A stretch of 7,859 nt of DNA, taken from assembly GCA_964499235.1 (NCBI GenBank), contig CAZCKC010000155.1:1-7859 (forward strand), written 5' to 3'. The DNA comes from JAFGRR01 sp964499235 (GTDB taxonomy: Bacteria > Planctomycetota > Phycisphaerae > UBA1845 > Fen-1342). The notes under the pieces were generated by a model. The model made no database searches. It saw nothing but the letters and a program-made list of their open reading frames with translations, and was not told the DNA's origin. The translations under genes and the position numbers were made by a program. Below, one piece after another: positions 1 through 6,220 of the stretch. The first letter of the stretch is position 1, and each line of letters begins with the position of its first letter.

Positions 1-1828
1 CCTTGCGGTAGACCCGGTATTCACGAATCGCCGGATCGTCGGCCGCCCGCCAGGCCAGCGTCAGGTCCGTGCGGTCCGCGTGCCGGTGTGGCCGCAGGTC
101 CACCGTCGGTTCCGGCGGTGCATCCGGCCGCGCGTAATGCGTCTGAAAATCAAGCGTGAACGTCTCGGTGTGCCCGCGGAGGTAACCCACGTTCAGGTCG
201 AACGCCCGCACCCAGTGAAACTCCTCGCGCTCGCCATAGTTCAATTTCGCCAGCAGCAGGCAATTCCGCCCGACGATGTCAATGTGCCCGAAGGGATTGT
301 CCTTCAGCGTGTAGCCCCACTTGGTCGCGTGCTCCGGCGCCGATTGGTTCGGCAGCAGCATCCGCCCCTCCGCATCGGTCTTCCCCGTCGCGATCGGCTC
401 CTCCGGAATACGCCCCGGCTGGGCCGGATCCGCGTGCTTCTGGTAGAGGCTCACCGCCACCCCGGCGAGCGGCTGCCCGTCGTTGGCCTGCACCCGGATG
501 AAGTTCCGCGCCGGCAGCTGAAAGTAGTAGTCGCCGAAATACCCTCGAGGCCGCCCGTGCGTCTGGTTGAGATAGCCCGCGCACTGCTCGCTGAAAACAT
601 GCGGCCCGTGCCAGTGCATCATCGTCGCCGGCCAGGGGAAAAAATGCATCACGTTCGCGTAGGCGCCGTCACGATTCCGCACGTTGCAGTCGAACGCGTG
701 CGAGTTCAGCTGGTAGATGTCGACCAGCCCGAGCTGGTGCCCGAGCTCGTGCGGCAGGCCCCAATCGACCTTGGCAGCCCAGCGGGCGGCCGTCTCGGCG
801 TCGACGTCCCCGAACAGCCAGGTCCCGTTGAACATCGTGATCTCGCCGGGATCGCCGTTGAAGCGCCGCAGGTGATCCCACTGGTCGTTGTACTGGGCAT
901 CGCGGGCGTCCTCGACGACGACAATCTTGTCGATCCGGACACGCTCCTTGATCCCGTCCGGCGCCGACGGCCAGACCGACCGCTCGAATAGCCAGTTCAT
1001 CATGTGGACGTGGTACTGCGCCCAGTCCTCGAAGTTGAACGTGTCGACGATGTTGCGCGACCGGCCAAAGCCCTCGTATGTCCCCCGCGAGACGACGAAG
1101 AAGAACGTCTGCGCCTGGATCGGGTCGATGAACGTGTTGTTCCATTCGGCGATCTCGTCGATTGCCTCGTCGGTGTCGAGCTCGACGGTGAGGTAATCCT
1201 GCCCGTTGCGCCAGCGCCACGGCACCTCGATCGCCGACTGCTCGTCGGGTGACAGCGGCGCCGTCGTGCGCCCGGCGGCCAGCGTCTCGTCACCAACCCG
1301 CACCCGCCAGGCAAACGGCGGCGCGCTCGTGCCGCCCGCGTTGAGGATGTGCACCGTGAATGTGACCTCCTGGCCCGACTCGGGAGGCAGCGGATAGTCG
1401 TGCGGATCAATCTTCAGCACCGGCAGCCAGTCCTTGTCCGGCTCGTGATACGAAACCACCCCGTGCCAGCTCTGGTCCCGCGGCGTGCGCTCCACGTACG
1501 CCACCGTCAGGTCAGGCCGCCCCGGCTCCTCGAGCAACGGCGCGGTGCGGCGGTATTCAACCCGCTGCACGTCGGCCCGCGGAAAGGTGTGCCGCTTGCC
1601 AGCCTGATCCCAGAAATACACCAGGTTGCCCCATTCGAGCAGCTTGCCGACCAGCACCTCGTCCGTCGTCAGGAACAGGCGATCCTGGTAGCCATTCATC
1701 TCCCCTGCGAACGCGTAATCGAAGTGTGGCGTCGGTGGGTCACTGACCGGGCTCGCGACCGGCTGCGCAAGGACGCTCCCAGCGCCAACCGACGACACGA
1801 TGACAACAGACAGCAGCAGACGGATCAC
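1..1828 (-). CDS. Secreted multi-domain zinc metallopeptidase (CARDB, HExxHxxGxxD, Fn3), 3' end beyond window
   Basis: The frame stays open for 609 codons from a GTG at 1828-1826 to the window edge, so the C terminus is missing. The GTG is preceded by GGAGA seven bases away, and the protein opens with a signal peptide (MIRLLLSVVIV, cut probably after VLA at residue 21). Residues 50-94 form a small beta-rich stretch (DRLFL, VGKLLEW, DVQRVEY). Residues 134-231 look like a CARDB module ending in EIAEWNNTF. The catalytic core has HELGHQLGLVD at 360-370: H360, H364 and D370 would bind zinc and E361 would be the general base. M394 in NVMHFF fits a metzincin Met-turn. C381 and C416 could form a disulfide. 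Residues 441-500 resemble a carboxypeptidase-regulatory or Cna-like fold (GQPLAGVAVSLY, then TDAEGRMLLP), and from about 571 an Fn3 domain begins (LTLAWRAADD, REYRVYRK). Asp as third ligand is known from snapalysin-type enzymes. Substrate is unknown; secretion and zinc-protease class are likely. Confidence 0.9.
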   Translation of the reverse strand, partial: MIRLLLSVVIVSSVGAGSVLAQPVASPVSDPPTPHFDYAFAGEMNGYQDRLFLTTDEVLVGKLLEWGNLVYFWDQAGKRHTFPRADVQRVEYRRTAPLLEEPGRPDLTVAYVERTPRDQSWHGVVSYHEPDKDWLPVLKIDPHDYPLPPESGQEVTFTVHILNAGGTSAPPFAWRVRVGDETLAAGRTTAPLSPDEQSAIEVPWRWRNGQDYLTVELDTDEAIDEIAEWNNTFIDPIQAQTFFFVVSRGTYEGFGRSRNIVDTFNFEDWAQYHVHMMNWLFERSVWPSAPDGIKERVRIDKIVVVEDARDAQYNDQWDHLRRFNGDPGEITMFNGTWLFGDVDAETAARWAAKVDWGLPHELGHQLGLVDIYQLNSHAFDCNVRNRDGAYANVMHFFPWPATMMHWHGPHVFSEQCAGYLNQTHGRPRGYFGDYYFQLPARNFIRVQANDGQPLAGVAVSLYQKHADPAQPGRIPEEPIATGKTDAEGRMLLPNQSAPEHATKWGYTLKDNPFGHIDIVGRNCLLLAKLNYGEREEFHWVRAFDLNVGYLRGHTETFTLDFQTHYARPDAPPEPTVDLRPHRHADRTDLTLAWRAADDPAIREYRVYRK

Positions 1829-1834
1829 GGCAAT

Positions 1835-1839
1835 TCTCC
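1835..1839 (-). promoter_or_regulatory. Ribosome-binding site fixing the GTG start of the metallopeptidase
   Basis: Read on the minus strand the bases are GGAGA, with GGAG seven bases before GTG at 1828-1826. The signal peptide begins at the very next codons. No ATG lies in this frame before residue 44, which is inside the mature protein, so GTG is the natural start. Confidence 0.75.
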
Positions 1840-1843
1840 AACC

Positions 1844-1853
1844 AACACGTGTT
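1844..1853. repeat. Perfect 10-bp palindrome AACACGTGTT next to the metallopeptidase start
   Basis: AACACGTGTT is a perfect palindrome lying 15 bases upstream of the GTG start and just upstream of its ribosome-binding site. An operator for a dimeric regulator is possible, but a 10-bp palindrome can also occur by chance; function is inference. Confidence 0.45.
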
Positions 1854-1869
1854 AGCGATTACTAGGTGT

Positions 1870-1986
1870 GGGCAGCAACGATCTGGAAAGCCATCGTAGA
1901 GTTCGAACGGTGCTGCCGCAATCCAGAACACCCCCGCAATATTGCGCAGCCCGTTCCAACCGCGATCGCCGTGCGGCTTGCTGCCC
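1870..1986. repeat. Competing inverted repeats in the divergent spacer
   Basis: GGGCAGCAA at 1870-1878 is perfectly complementary to TTGCTGCCC at 1978-1986 (9 bp). Its core GGCAGCA (1871-1877) also pairs with TGCTGCC at 1911-1917 (7 bp). The closer pairing would enclose an inner stem, ACGAT at 1878-1882 with ATCGT at 1893-1897, helped by GG/CC at 1885-1886 and 1891-1892. The palindrome GTTCGAAC sits at 1901-1908. In a leftward transcript, two copies of GGCAGCA would compete for a single TGCTGCC near the start of the metallopeptidase gene. The pairings are read directly; a regulatory role is inference. Confidence 0.4.
1935..1946. repeat. Perfect 12-bp palindrome CGCAATATTGCG
   Basis: The sequence CGCAATATTGCG is its own reverse complement and lies between the divergent metallopeptidase and glycoside hydrolase genes. 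Its AT-centred, GC-flanked form is what a dimeric DNA-binding protein could use. No known regulator motif is claimed. Confidence 0.45.
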
Positions 1987-2007
1987 GACGACTCCACCGG
2001 TGATAAT
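1978..2007 (+). promoter_or_regulatory. Candidate sigma70-type promoter for the GH39-like gene
   Basis: GATAAT at 2002-2007 matches the -10 consensus at five of six bases. TTGCTG at 1978-1983, 18 bases upstream, matches only the TTG of a -35 box. It would give a leader of about 55 bases to the ATG at 2069. Such short matches are weak evidence, and promoter consensus in Planctomycetota is less well fixed than in model bacteria. Confidence 0.3.
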
Positions 2008-2068
2008 CATCTGACGTTCATGGGCTCGACCCAGCGAAGCCGATTCCCTCTGCCGCAGCGAGTGTGTC

Positions 2069-3472
2069 ATGCGACGGCCGATCCAAGACTTGCCCATGGT
2101 GCCGGTGAGCGTGCAGGCCGACGCGCCCATCGGCCCGCTCGAGACCTGGCGCCACAGCCTCGGCTACGGCGGCATCGACCCGGCCCCGCTCAGCCCGGCC
2201 GCGGTCGCGGCGGCCGCGGCGCTCCAGCCGCGCCTCGTCCGCGTCTTCATCCAGGAGTTCTTCCAGGTCTGCCGGGGGCCCGACACCTACGACTGGTCGC
2301 GCCTCGACCCGTACCTCGATTCCTTCGCCGCCACCGGTGCCAACGTCGTCGCGGCGATCTGCATCAAGCCGCCGGCGCTCTACTCCGAGATCGACGCCAC
2401 GCGCTGGCAACCCAGCGACCCCGGTGCCTGGCAACGCCTCATTCGCGCGCTCGTGATCCGCTACTCGCTCGAGCGCCCGATCGTCACGCACTGGGAGATC
2501 GGCAACGAGCCGGACATCGGCGAGGGCGGCGGCTGCCCCTACCTCATCCGCGACGCGAATGACTACCTCGCCTACTACCACCTCACGGCCGCCCCGATTC
2601 GCGCGGTCTTCCCCGACGCCCGCATCGGCGGCCCGGCCAACGCTCGCTTGTTCAACCCGCCGCTGCCCGACCTCGCGCTCGCGTGGCGCAGCGGCGCCGA
2701 CCTGCCGCTCGACTTCGTTTCCTACCACCTCTACAGCTCGCTGCCGGCGCTGCACGGCGACCACGTCCGCGCCGCCCGCGAGATGTTCCGCCACCCCGAC
2801 CAGCCGACCCCCGAGCTCATGGTTACCGAGTTCAGCCCCTGGTTCGAGCCGACTAGCACGCCCGAACAGGCCTTCGCCGGCCAGCGAGCCGCCTGCATCG
2901 CCGCCGCCGTGCTCGAAATGCTCGACGCCGGGCTCGACTACTCCTTCCACTACCACTTGCAGGACCAGGTGCTCGTCCCGCGGCACTTCGAGCCCTTCTT
3001 CTCGCCGACCGGACTGCGGAACTTCGTGCGGCATTTCAACGAGCGGCCGCACCGCTTCGGCCTGCTCGGTCTCCACGGCGAACCGCACCCGCAATATTTC
3101 GTCTACTGGATGCTGCAGCGGCTCGGCACGACGCGGCTGCGGACGCAATCCTATGACCGCGTCGGCGTGCGAGCCCTCGCCGGACAGGCCGGCGGGGCGG
3201 TGAACGTGATGTTGATCAACCACGAGCCGGGCGGCGGCGTCGACCGCGTGGCCTCCCTGAACCTCGCCGGCTTGCAACCGGGCACGAAGACCTGGACCGT
3301 CTGGCGCGTCGACGACGAGCGCCGCGGCGCCGGCGCGCCCCCGACCCTCGACCCGGTCGAGTCACGCACCGTGTGGGCGCCCGCCGAGTTCGAGTCGCAC
3401 GTCTACCTCCCCGGCGGCAGCGTCGCGCTCGTGCGACTGGCGGACGAGGCCGCACCACCGACGAATGACTGA
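2069..3472 (+). CDS. GH39-like glycoside hydrolase (clan GH-A), probably cytoplasmic
   Basis: The 467-residue product reads as a (beta/alpha)8 glycosidase of clan GH-A, closest in layout to GH39 (beta-xylosidase and alpha-L-iduronidase relatives). The strongest sign is HWEIGNEPD at 141-149, with E147 as acid/base. VTEFSPW at 252-258 supplies E254 as nucleophile. Other family-like stretches are TYDWSRLDPYLD (73-84), ARIGGPAN (184-191) and DFVSYHLYS (215-223). About residues 340-460 would form the usual beta-sandwich accessory domain. The barrel starts almost at once (PIGPLETWRHSLGYGG, from residue 20), leaving no room for a signal peptide, so a cytoplasmic enzyme acting on imported oligosaccharides or glycosides is likely. 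The start is uncertain: ATG 2069 is the first ATG after an in-frame stop at 2012, but no good ribosome-binding site precedes it, and ATG 2096 (residue 10) is equally possible. The exact sugar cannot be read from sequence; GH5, GH30 or GH51-like enzymes are the main alternatives. Confidence 0.85.
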   Translation: MRRPIQDLPMVPVSVQADAPIGPLETWRHSLGYGGIDPAPLSPAAVAAAAALQPRLVRVFIQEFFQVCRGPDTYDWSRLDPYLDSFAATGANVVAAICIKPPALYSEIDATRWQPSDPGAWQRLIRALVIRYSLERPIVTHWEIGNEPDIGEGGGCPYLIRDANDYLAYYHLTAAPIRAVFPDARIGGPANARLFNPPLPDLALAWRSGADLPLDFVSYHLYSSLPALHGDHVRAAREMFRHPDQPTPELMVTEFSPWFEPTSTPEQAFAGQRAACIAAAVLEMLDAGLDYSFHYHLQDQVLVPRHFEPFFSPTGLRNFVRHFNERPHRFGLLGLHGEPHPQYFVYWMLQRLGTTRLRTQSYDRVGVRALAGQAGGAVNVMLINHEPGGGVDRVASLNLAGLQPGTKTWTVWRVDDERRGAGAPPTLDPVESRTVWAPAEFESHVYLPGGSVALVRLADEAAPPTND

Positions 3473-3507
3473 GCGCGCACCGTGATCGGGAAAAGGCGGA
3501 GCCGGGC

Positions 3508-4392
3508 ATGATGTTCGTGGTCCTGTCGGCACTGGCATCAGCGCTCTTCGGCTCCGGCTATAAGCTGGCAACCATGCTGAACGTCAGCCGCCCCGCCGTT
3601 AACGTCTGCATGCTGCTCACCGGCACGCTGCTCACCGGCACGCTCACCCTCAGTTACGAGGGCCTCGCCTTCCCGCGGCCAGCGGTCATCATCGGCATGC
3701 TCGCGGGCGTTGCGCTGTTCCTCACCACCACGGCGTTTTTCCAGGTCATGCGCTATGGCCGACTTGCGATCCAGTGGACCGTGCTCAATATGTCCGTGGC
3801 CATCCCGACCGGCGTGTCGATCGTCGTGTGGGATGAGCGGCCGACACTGCTGCTCGCCCTCGGCATGGTGCTGACCGTGATCGCGCTGATCCTGATGGGT
3901 ATCGACCGCGGCAAGAACGTCCACACCGACCCCGCCGCGAGCCGGTTCGACCCCGCGCAAGGCTGGGGCCCGCGGCTGCGCTGGCTCGGCCTCGTCGCGT
4001 TCGCGTTCGCCACCACCGGCCTCGTCCAGGTCTGTAACAAGGCACTGATCCAGGCCGGCGCCGGCGACTACAAGTTCACCTACACCTTCCTGTGCTACGC
4101 GACCGCCGGCCTCCTGGCGGTCGGCTACCTGCTGGCATACCGCGGTCAGCCGCGGGCGGTCGAGTGGCGGCTCGGCGCCGCGATGGCGCTGGGCATCACG
4201 CTCGCCACGATCCTGCTGCTCTTCGCGCTCGAGACCCTGCCCGGCATCGTTGTCTTCCCCGCCCGGATCGTCTTCGTGATCGTCTTTACCGCCGGGCTGT
4301 CGGTGCTGCTCTGGAAGGAGAGCCTGCAGGCACCGGGTGTGCTCGGCCTCATCACGGCCGCCGCCGCGATCAGCTGCTTCGGCCTTGGATGA
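3508..4392 (+). CDS. EamA/DMT-superfamily ten-helix membrane transporter
   Basis: The 294-residue product is almost entirely hydrophobic, with ten predicted helices at about 2-20, 31-49, 57-79, 86-107, 113-131, 156-176, 189-210, 222-241, 246-268 and 275-293. A polar loop at 132-155 divides it into two five-helix halves. WDE (108-110) after helix 4 and WKE (269-271) after helix 9 occupy matching places in the halves, as expected for the duplicated EamA fold of drug/metabolite transporters. It would sit in the inner membrane; substrate (metabolite, sugar derivative or amino acid, import or export) is not readable. GGAG at 3498-3501 is six bases before ATG 3508 and nine before ATG 3511, so either could be the start. 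It follows the hydrolase gene by 35 bp on the same strand, which suggests co-transcription and possibly a related compound. Confidence 0.85.
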   Translation: MMFVVLSALASALFGSGYKLATMLNVSRPAVNVCMLLTGTLLTGTLTLSYEGLAFPRPAVIIGMLAGVALFLTTTAFFQVMRYGRLAIQWTVLNMSVAIPTGVSIVVWDERPTLLLALGMVLTVIALILMGIDRGKNVHTDPAASRFDPAQGWGPRLRWLGLVAFAFATTGLVQVCNKALIQAGAGDYKFTYTFLCYATAGLLAVGYLLAYRGQPRAVEWRLGAAMALGITLATILLLFALETLPGIVVFPARIVFVIVFTAGLSVLLWKESLQAPGVLGLITAAAAISCFGLG

Positions 4393-4424
4393 GGGGACAA
4401 GCTTCACGCCGGCCGCGCCAGCCT

Positions 4425-4856
4425 TCAGCGCTCGGCAGCGTCCGGCGGCCAGGGCGGCAGCGGATGGCGGCCAACGACGTCCATGTCCGGCATGCCCGGG
4501 ACGTAGGGCGCAACCGGGTCACCGGTCTTCGGATCGACCGGGTTCGGCACCACCACCCAAACGCCGTCGCGCTCGTAGAGCTCGGGGATCAACAGCATCT
4601 TCGTGTTCGGGTTGTAATACCAGTAATAGACCGCCCGCTCACCCGTGGCCGGGTCCTCGAACGGCTCGGCCGCCCCCCGCGGATAGAACCGCTCGATGTC
4701 CTCACCTGTCGCGAGGCTTACGCCGTAAACGCGAAAGCCTTCCGTCGGCCGGCCGTCGTCCATCCGGACGTACCAGATGACGGCCGCCCCCGCAAGGATG
4801 ATGACCGCCACTCCGGCGAGGATGCGGTCGCGGCGAATCGAGCGCTCGGAGGCCAT
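4425..4856 (-). CDS. Small membrane-anchored protein of unknown function, pseudopilin-linked
   Basis: The 143-residue product starts with a basic segment (SERSIRRDR) followed by one hydrophobic helix at 11-30. By the positive-inside rule the remaining ~110 residues face the periplasm. That part is rich in Pro, Tyr and Trp, with RVYGVSLATGED (42-53), AVYYWYYNPNTKMLLIPELY (75-94) and a Pro-rich tail (LPPWPPDA). I do not recognise a family. It lies 32 bases downstream of the pseudopilin-like gene on the same strand, so the two are probably co-transcribed, and this product may be a partner in an envelope assembly. The ribosome-binding site is weak (only GAG five bases before ATG). Its end faces the transporter gene across a 32-base gap in which I see no clear terminator hairpin. 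Confidence 0.75.
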   Translation of the reverse strand: MASERSIRRDRILAGVAVIILAGAAVIWYVRMDDGRPTEGFRVYGVSLATGEDIERFYPRGAAEPFEDPATGERAVYYWYYNPNTKMLLIPELYERDGVWVVVPNPVDPKTGDPVAPYVPGMPDMDVVGRHPLPPWPPDAAER

Positions 4857-4888
4857 AGCAGCTCAGCGGTGTTGGCCGGGCATGGGCG

Positions 4889-5869
4889 TCATCGGCGCTC
4901 CTGGACCCGGCTCGGGAACCTGACCCAGAGCTCGTCCCACGTGCGGACGTTGGGATCGAATTCGTCGGGGAACGTCTCGGGCACGCCTTCGGCCGAGCTG
5001 AGGGGCCGGCGATTGACCCAATCGCGGACCTCGCCGCGATAGGTGTCAAACGACATGCGCCGTTCGCGCTCCCCCGGCAGCCAGCTGAAGTGGGCCGTCG
5101 TGTCGACGGTCCCATCGCGGATGTCACGGCGGTCGCGCGGCTGGCGGGTCGTGATCGGGCCGACATGACCGTCATAGAACAAGGCATACGCCACCCGCCG
5201 CTTGCCGTGGTGGCGCCAGGCATTCATGTTGAATTCCCAGTTCCATGGCGAGAAGTTGTAGGGACTCGGGATCGACAGCCCAACGGTCTCCGCGTACTCG
5301 TAAAACGCGGACAGCGCCCCGAACCAGGTCCAGTAACCGTCCATCGAAAAGATCTGCCGGCTCGCGTCCTCGTAGCGGTCGCCAGGATGGTTGCCGTGGG
5401 CGCGGGCGTTCAAGCCGTAGTCTGTCCGCACGCCCGGATAGCGGCGTTGATTCTCGTTCAGCCGCTCCACGTAATCAAAGCCCCACCACGTGCCTCGCGC
5501 TTCTTTCACGAACTCCGGCTCGGGGCGCGGCGCGGTCGGGCAGAACTGGATCCGATCGTCCCCGAGGTAGTCCAGGTCATACAACGTGTCGATCCACGAG
5601 TACATCATCCCGTTGTTCGCGACGGCGTTGCCATCATCCCACATCGGGTTGTGATCCTTGTTATCCAGCCAGCAGCTGGTCACTGCCTGGCCGATCGACC
5701 GCTGGTTCGCGCTGCAGACCGCCGCCCGCGCCTGCTCACGCGCCTGCGCCATGCTCGGCAACAGGATCGAGATCAGCAGCGCAATGATCGCGATGACCAC
5801 CAGGAGCTCGATCAGCGTAAAGCCGCGCTGGCCTCCGATGACCCTGTTTTTCAGCGTTCTTGCAGCCAT
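4889..5869 (-). CDS. Pseudopilin-like protein with prepilin N-methylation motif and DG-type C-terminal motif
   Basis: The 326-residue product has a type IV prepilin signal: a basic leader to RG, then FTLIELLVVIAIIALL at 17-32. Prepilin peptidase would cut between G16 and F17, leaving E21 as the Glu at position 5 of the mature protein. The hydrophobic helix runs to about residue 37. The globular part is aromatic-rich and has RHHGKRR (219-225) leading to FYDGHV (231-236). This resembles the H-X9-DG motif of planctomycete pseudopilins, but the spacing from H221 to D233 is eleven residues instead of nine. Cys pairs at 52/66 or 110 might matter structurally. Such proteins belong to type II secretion or type IV pilus-like envelope machinery, yet their individual roles are mostly unknown. 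GAGGA six bases upstream supports ATG 5869. A small membrane protein gene follows after 32 bases. Confidence 0.92.
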   Translation of the reverse strand: MAARTLKNRVIGGQRGFTLIELLVVIAIIALLISILLPSMAQAREQARAAVCSANQRSIGQAVTSCWLDNKDHNPMWDDGNAVANNGMMYSWIDTLYDLDYLGDDRIQFCPTAPRPEPEFVKEARGTWWGFDYVERLNENQRRYPGVRTDYGLNARAHGNHPGDRYEDASRQIFSMDGYWTWFGALSAFYEYAETVGLSIPSPYNFSPWNWEFNMNAWRHHGKRRVAYALFYDGHVGPITTRQPRDRRDIRDGTVDTTAHFSWLPGERERRMSFDTYRGEVRDWVNRRPLSSAEGVPETFPDEFDPNVRTWDELWVRFPSRVQERR

Positions 5870-5875
5870 CGCGCG

Positions 5876-5880
5876 TCCTC
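5876..5880 (-). promoter_or_regulatory. Ribosome-binding site of the pseudopilin-like gene
   Basis: Minus-strand GAGGA is separated by six bases from the ATG at 5869. It supports this start, which also places the prepilin cleavage site at the usual distance of 16 residues. Confidence 0.75.
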
Positions 5881-6046
5881 AACTCCGCCCAGGCATGGCG
5901 ATTGCAGTCGTTTGCGTTCCACCCGAGGCGGGCAGCGTGAAAGGCGGTGCGCGGGTGTCGCACGCAACCCCGCGAAACATTGAAGCCTACCGCCGCCCGC
6001 ACGTTGCCACCACGCAAATTCACGCACCCGCCCATCAATTATGCGC

Positions 6047-6061
6047 AGAACGCGCCGTTCT
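6047..6061. repeat. 15-bp interrupted palindrome AGAACG-CGC-CGTTCT
   Basis: Six-base arms AGAACG and CGTTCT flank a three-base centre. On the minus strand it lies immediately upstream of the candidate -10 CATAAT (6043-6038), where a -35/-10 spacer would be, a usual place for a repressor site. It could equally be a weak hairpin or chance. Confidence 0.4.
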
Positions 6062-6106
6062 TGACTGCGCGATTGCGCGTTAAGCTAAGAAATACCCTTA
6101 TATCAC

Positions 6107-6135
6107 TAGACTCGAATGTAGCCGCCTGCTATAGA
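6107..6135 (+). promoter_or_regulatory. Extended -10 sigma70-type promoter for the propeller gene
   Basis: TAGACT at 6107-6112 (four of six -35 bases) is followed by a 17-base spacer and TATAGA at 6130-6135 (five of six -10 positions TATAAT, counting TATA and the fifth A). TG at 6127-6128, one base before it, makes an extended -10. Transcription would begin near 6142, giving a leader of about 85 bases that includes both hairpins and the GGAGGA site. It lies at the edge of the AT-rich part of the spacer. Confidence 0.5.
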
Positions 6136-6149
6136 CGTCAGAGGGGGAA

Positions 6150-6168
6150 GGCCATTAGCGTAATGGCC
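6150..6168 (+). promoter_or_regulatory. Leader hairpin 1: 8-bp perfect stem, GCG loop
   Basis: GGCCATTA (6150-6157) and TAATGGCC (6161-6168) are perfectly complementary around GCG. It would sit within the first bases of the transcript from the predicted promoter. No T-run follows, so it is not an intrinsic terminator. As DNA, it could also be an operator just downstream of the transcription start. Confidence 0.6.
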
Positions 6169-6194
6169 GTCGGCCGAGCATCACTCGCGCCGAC
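6169..6194 (+). promoter_or_regulatory. Leader hairpin 2: 10-bp stem with one bulge
   Basis: GTCGGC (6169-6174) pairs with GCCGAC (6189-6194), and CGAG (6175-6178) pairs with CTCG (6184-6187). The loop is CATCA, and C6188 is the only bulged base. It begins at the base after hairpin 1 ends. An alternative short stem, GGCC 6165-6168 with GGCC 6172-6175, would break both hairpins. The spacing to GGAGGA (20 bases) leaves the ribosome-binding site free. Confidence 0.55.
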
Positions 6195-6214
6195 CCATGT
6201 CTCGCTGGCAAACC

Positions 6215-6220
6215 GGAGGA
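6215..6220 (+). promoter_or_regulatory. Strong ribosome-binding site of the propeller gene
   Basis: GGAGGA lies six bases before ATG 6227 and is the closest match to the anti-Shine-Dalgarno core in the window. It fixes the start directly before the signal peptide and suggests efficient translation. Confidence 0.85.

Larger units (their letters stand above)
1829..2068. other. Divergent intergenic region between metallopeptidase and GH39-like genes
   Basis: These 240 bases contain no convincing gene. An open frame beginning at 1942 runs through the spacer but continues out of frame inside the hydrolase gene as Arg/Pro/Ala-rich sequence, so it is not coding. The region must hold promoters for both directions and carries the palindromes and inverted repeats listed separately, plus CACCGGTG at 1995-2002. 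I found no convincing leftward -35/-10 pair; TACGAT with TTGCGG on the minus strand is the nearest. Confidence 0.7.

Noticed and set aside
80..991. A 303-codon plus-strand open frame opposite the metallopeptidase gene
   Set aside because: Its product is Arg/Pro/Val-rich with no motif. The opposite frame carries a signal peptide, zinc-binding motif and domain structure, so this is an antisense shadow of GC-rich coding DNA.
2018..3277. A 419-codon minus-strand open frame opposite the GH39-like gene
   Set aside because: It is composed mainly of Arg, Gly, Val, Glu and Asp without family-like motifs, while the plus strand shows both catalytic Glu motifs in correct order.
4393..4424. Possible bidirectional terminator between the converging transporter and small membrane protein genes
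   Set aside because: Only short palindromes (AAGCTT, GCCGGC) occur; there is no stem-loop with a T-run on either strand.
4092..5042. A 316-codon plus-strand frame bridging the transporter end and the convergent genes, and a 297-codon one at 5090-5983
   Set aside because: They cross gene boundaries, are Arg-rich, and conflict with the membrane, prepilin and YDGHV features of the true frames.
6061..6066. TTGACT as a -35 box for the propeller gene
   Set aside because: At 16-19 bases downstream there is only GC-TAAGAA type sequence, a poorer -10 than TATAGA at 6130-6135, which has its own -35 and an extended TG.
6207..6214. GGCAAACC, reminiscent of a conserved piece of the cyclic-di-GMP-I (GEMM) riboswitch
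   Set aside because: The other required elements, such as the GGACGCAAAGCC-like segment and the two-stem arrangement after it, are absent, since GGAGGA and the start codon follow at once.
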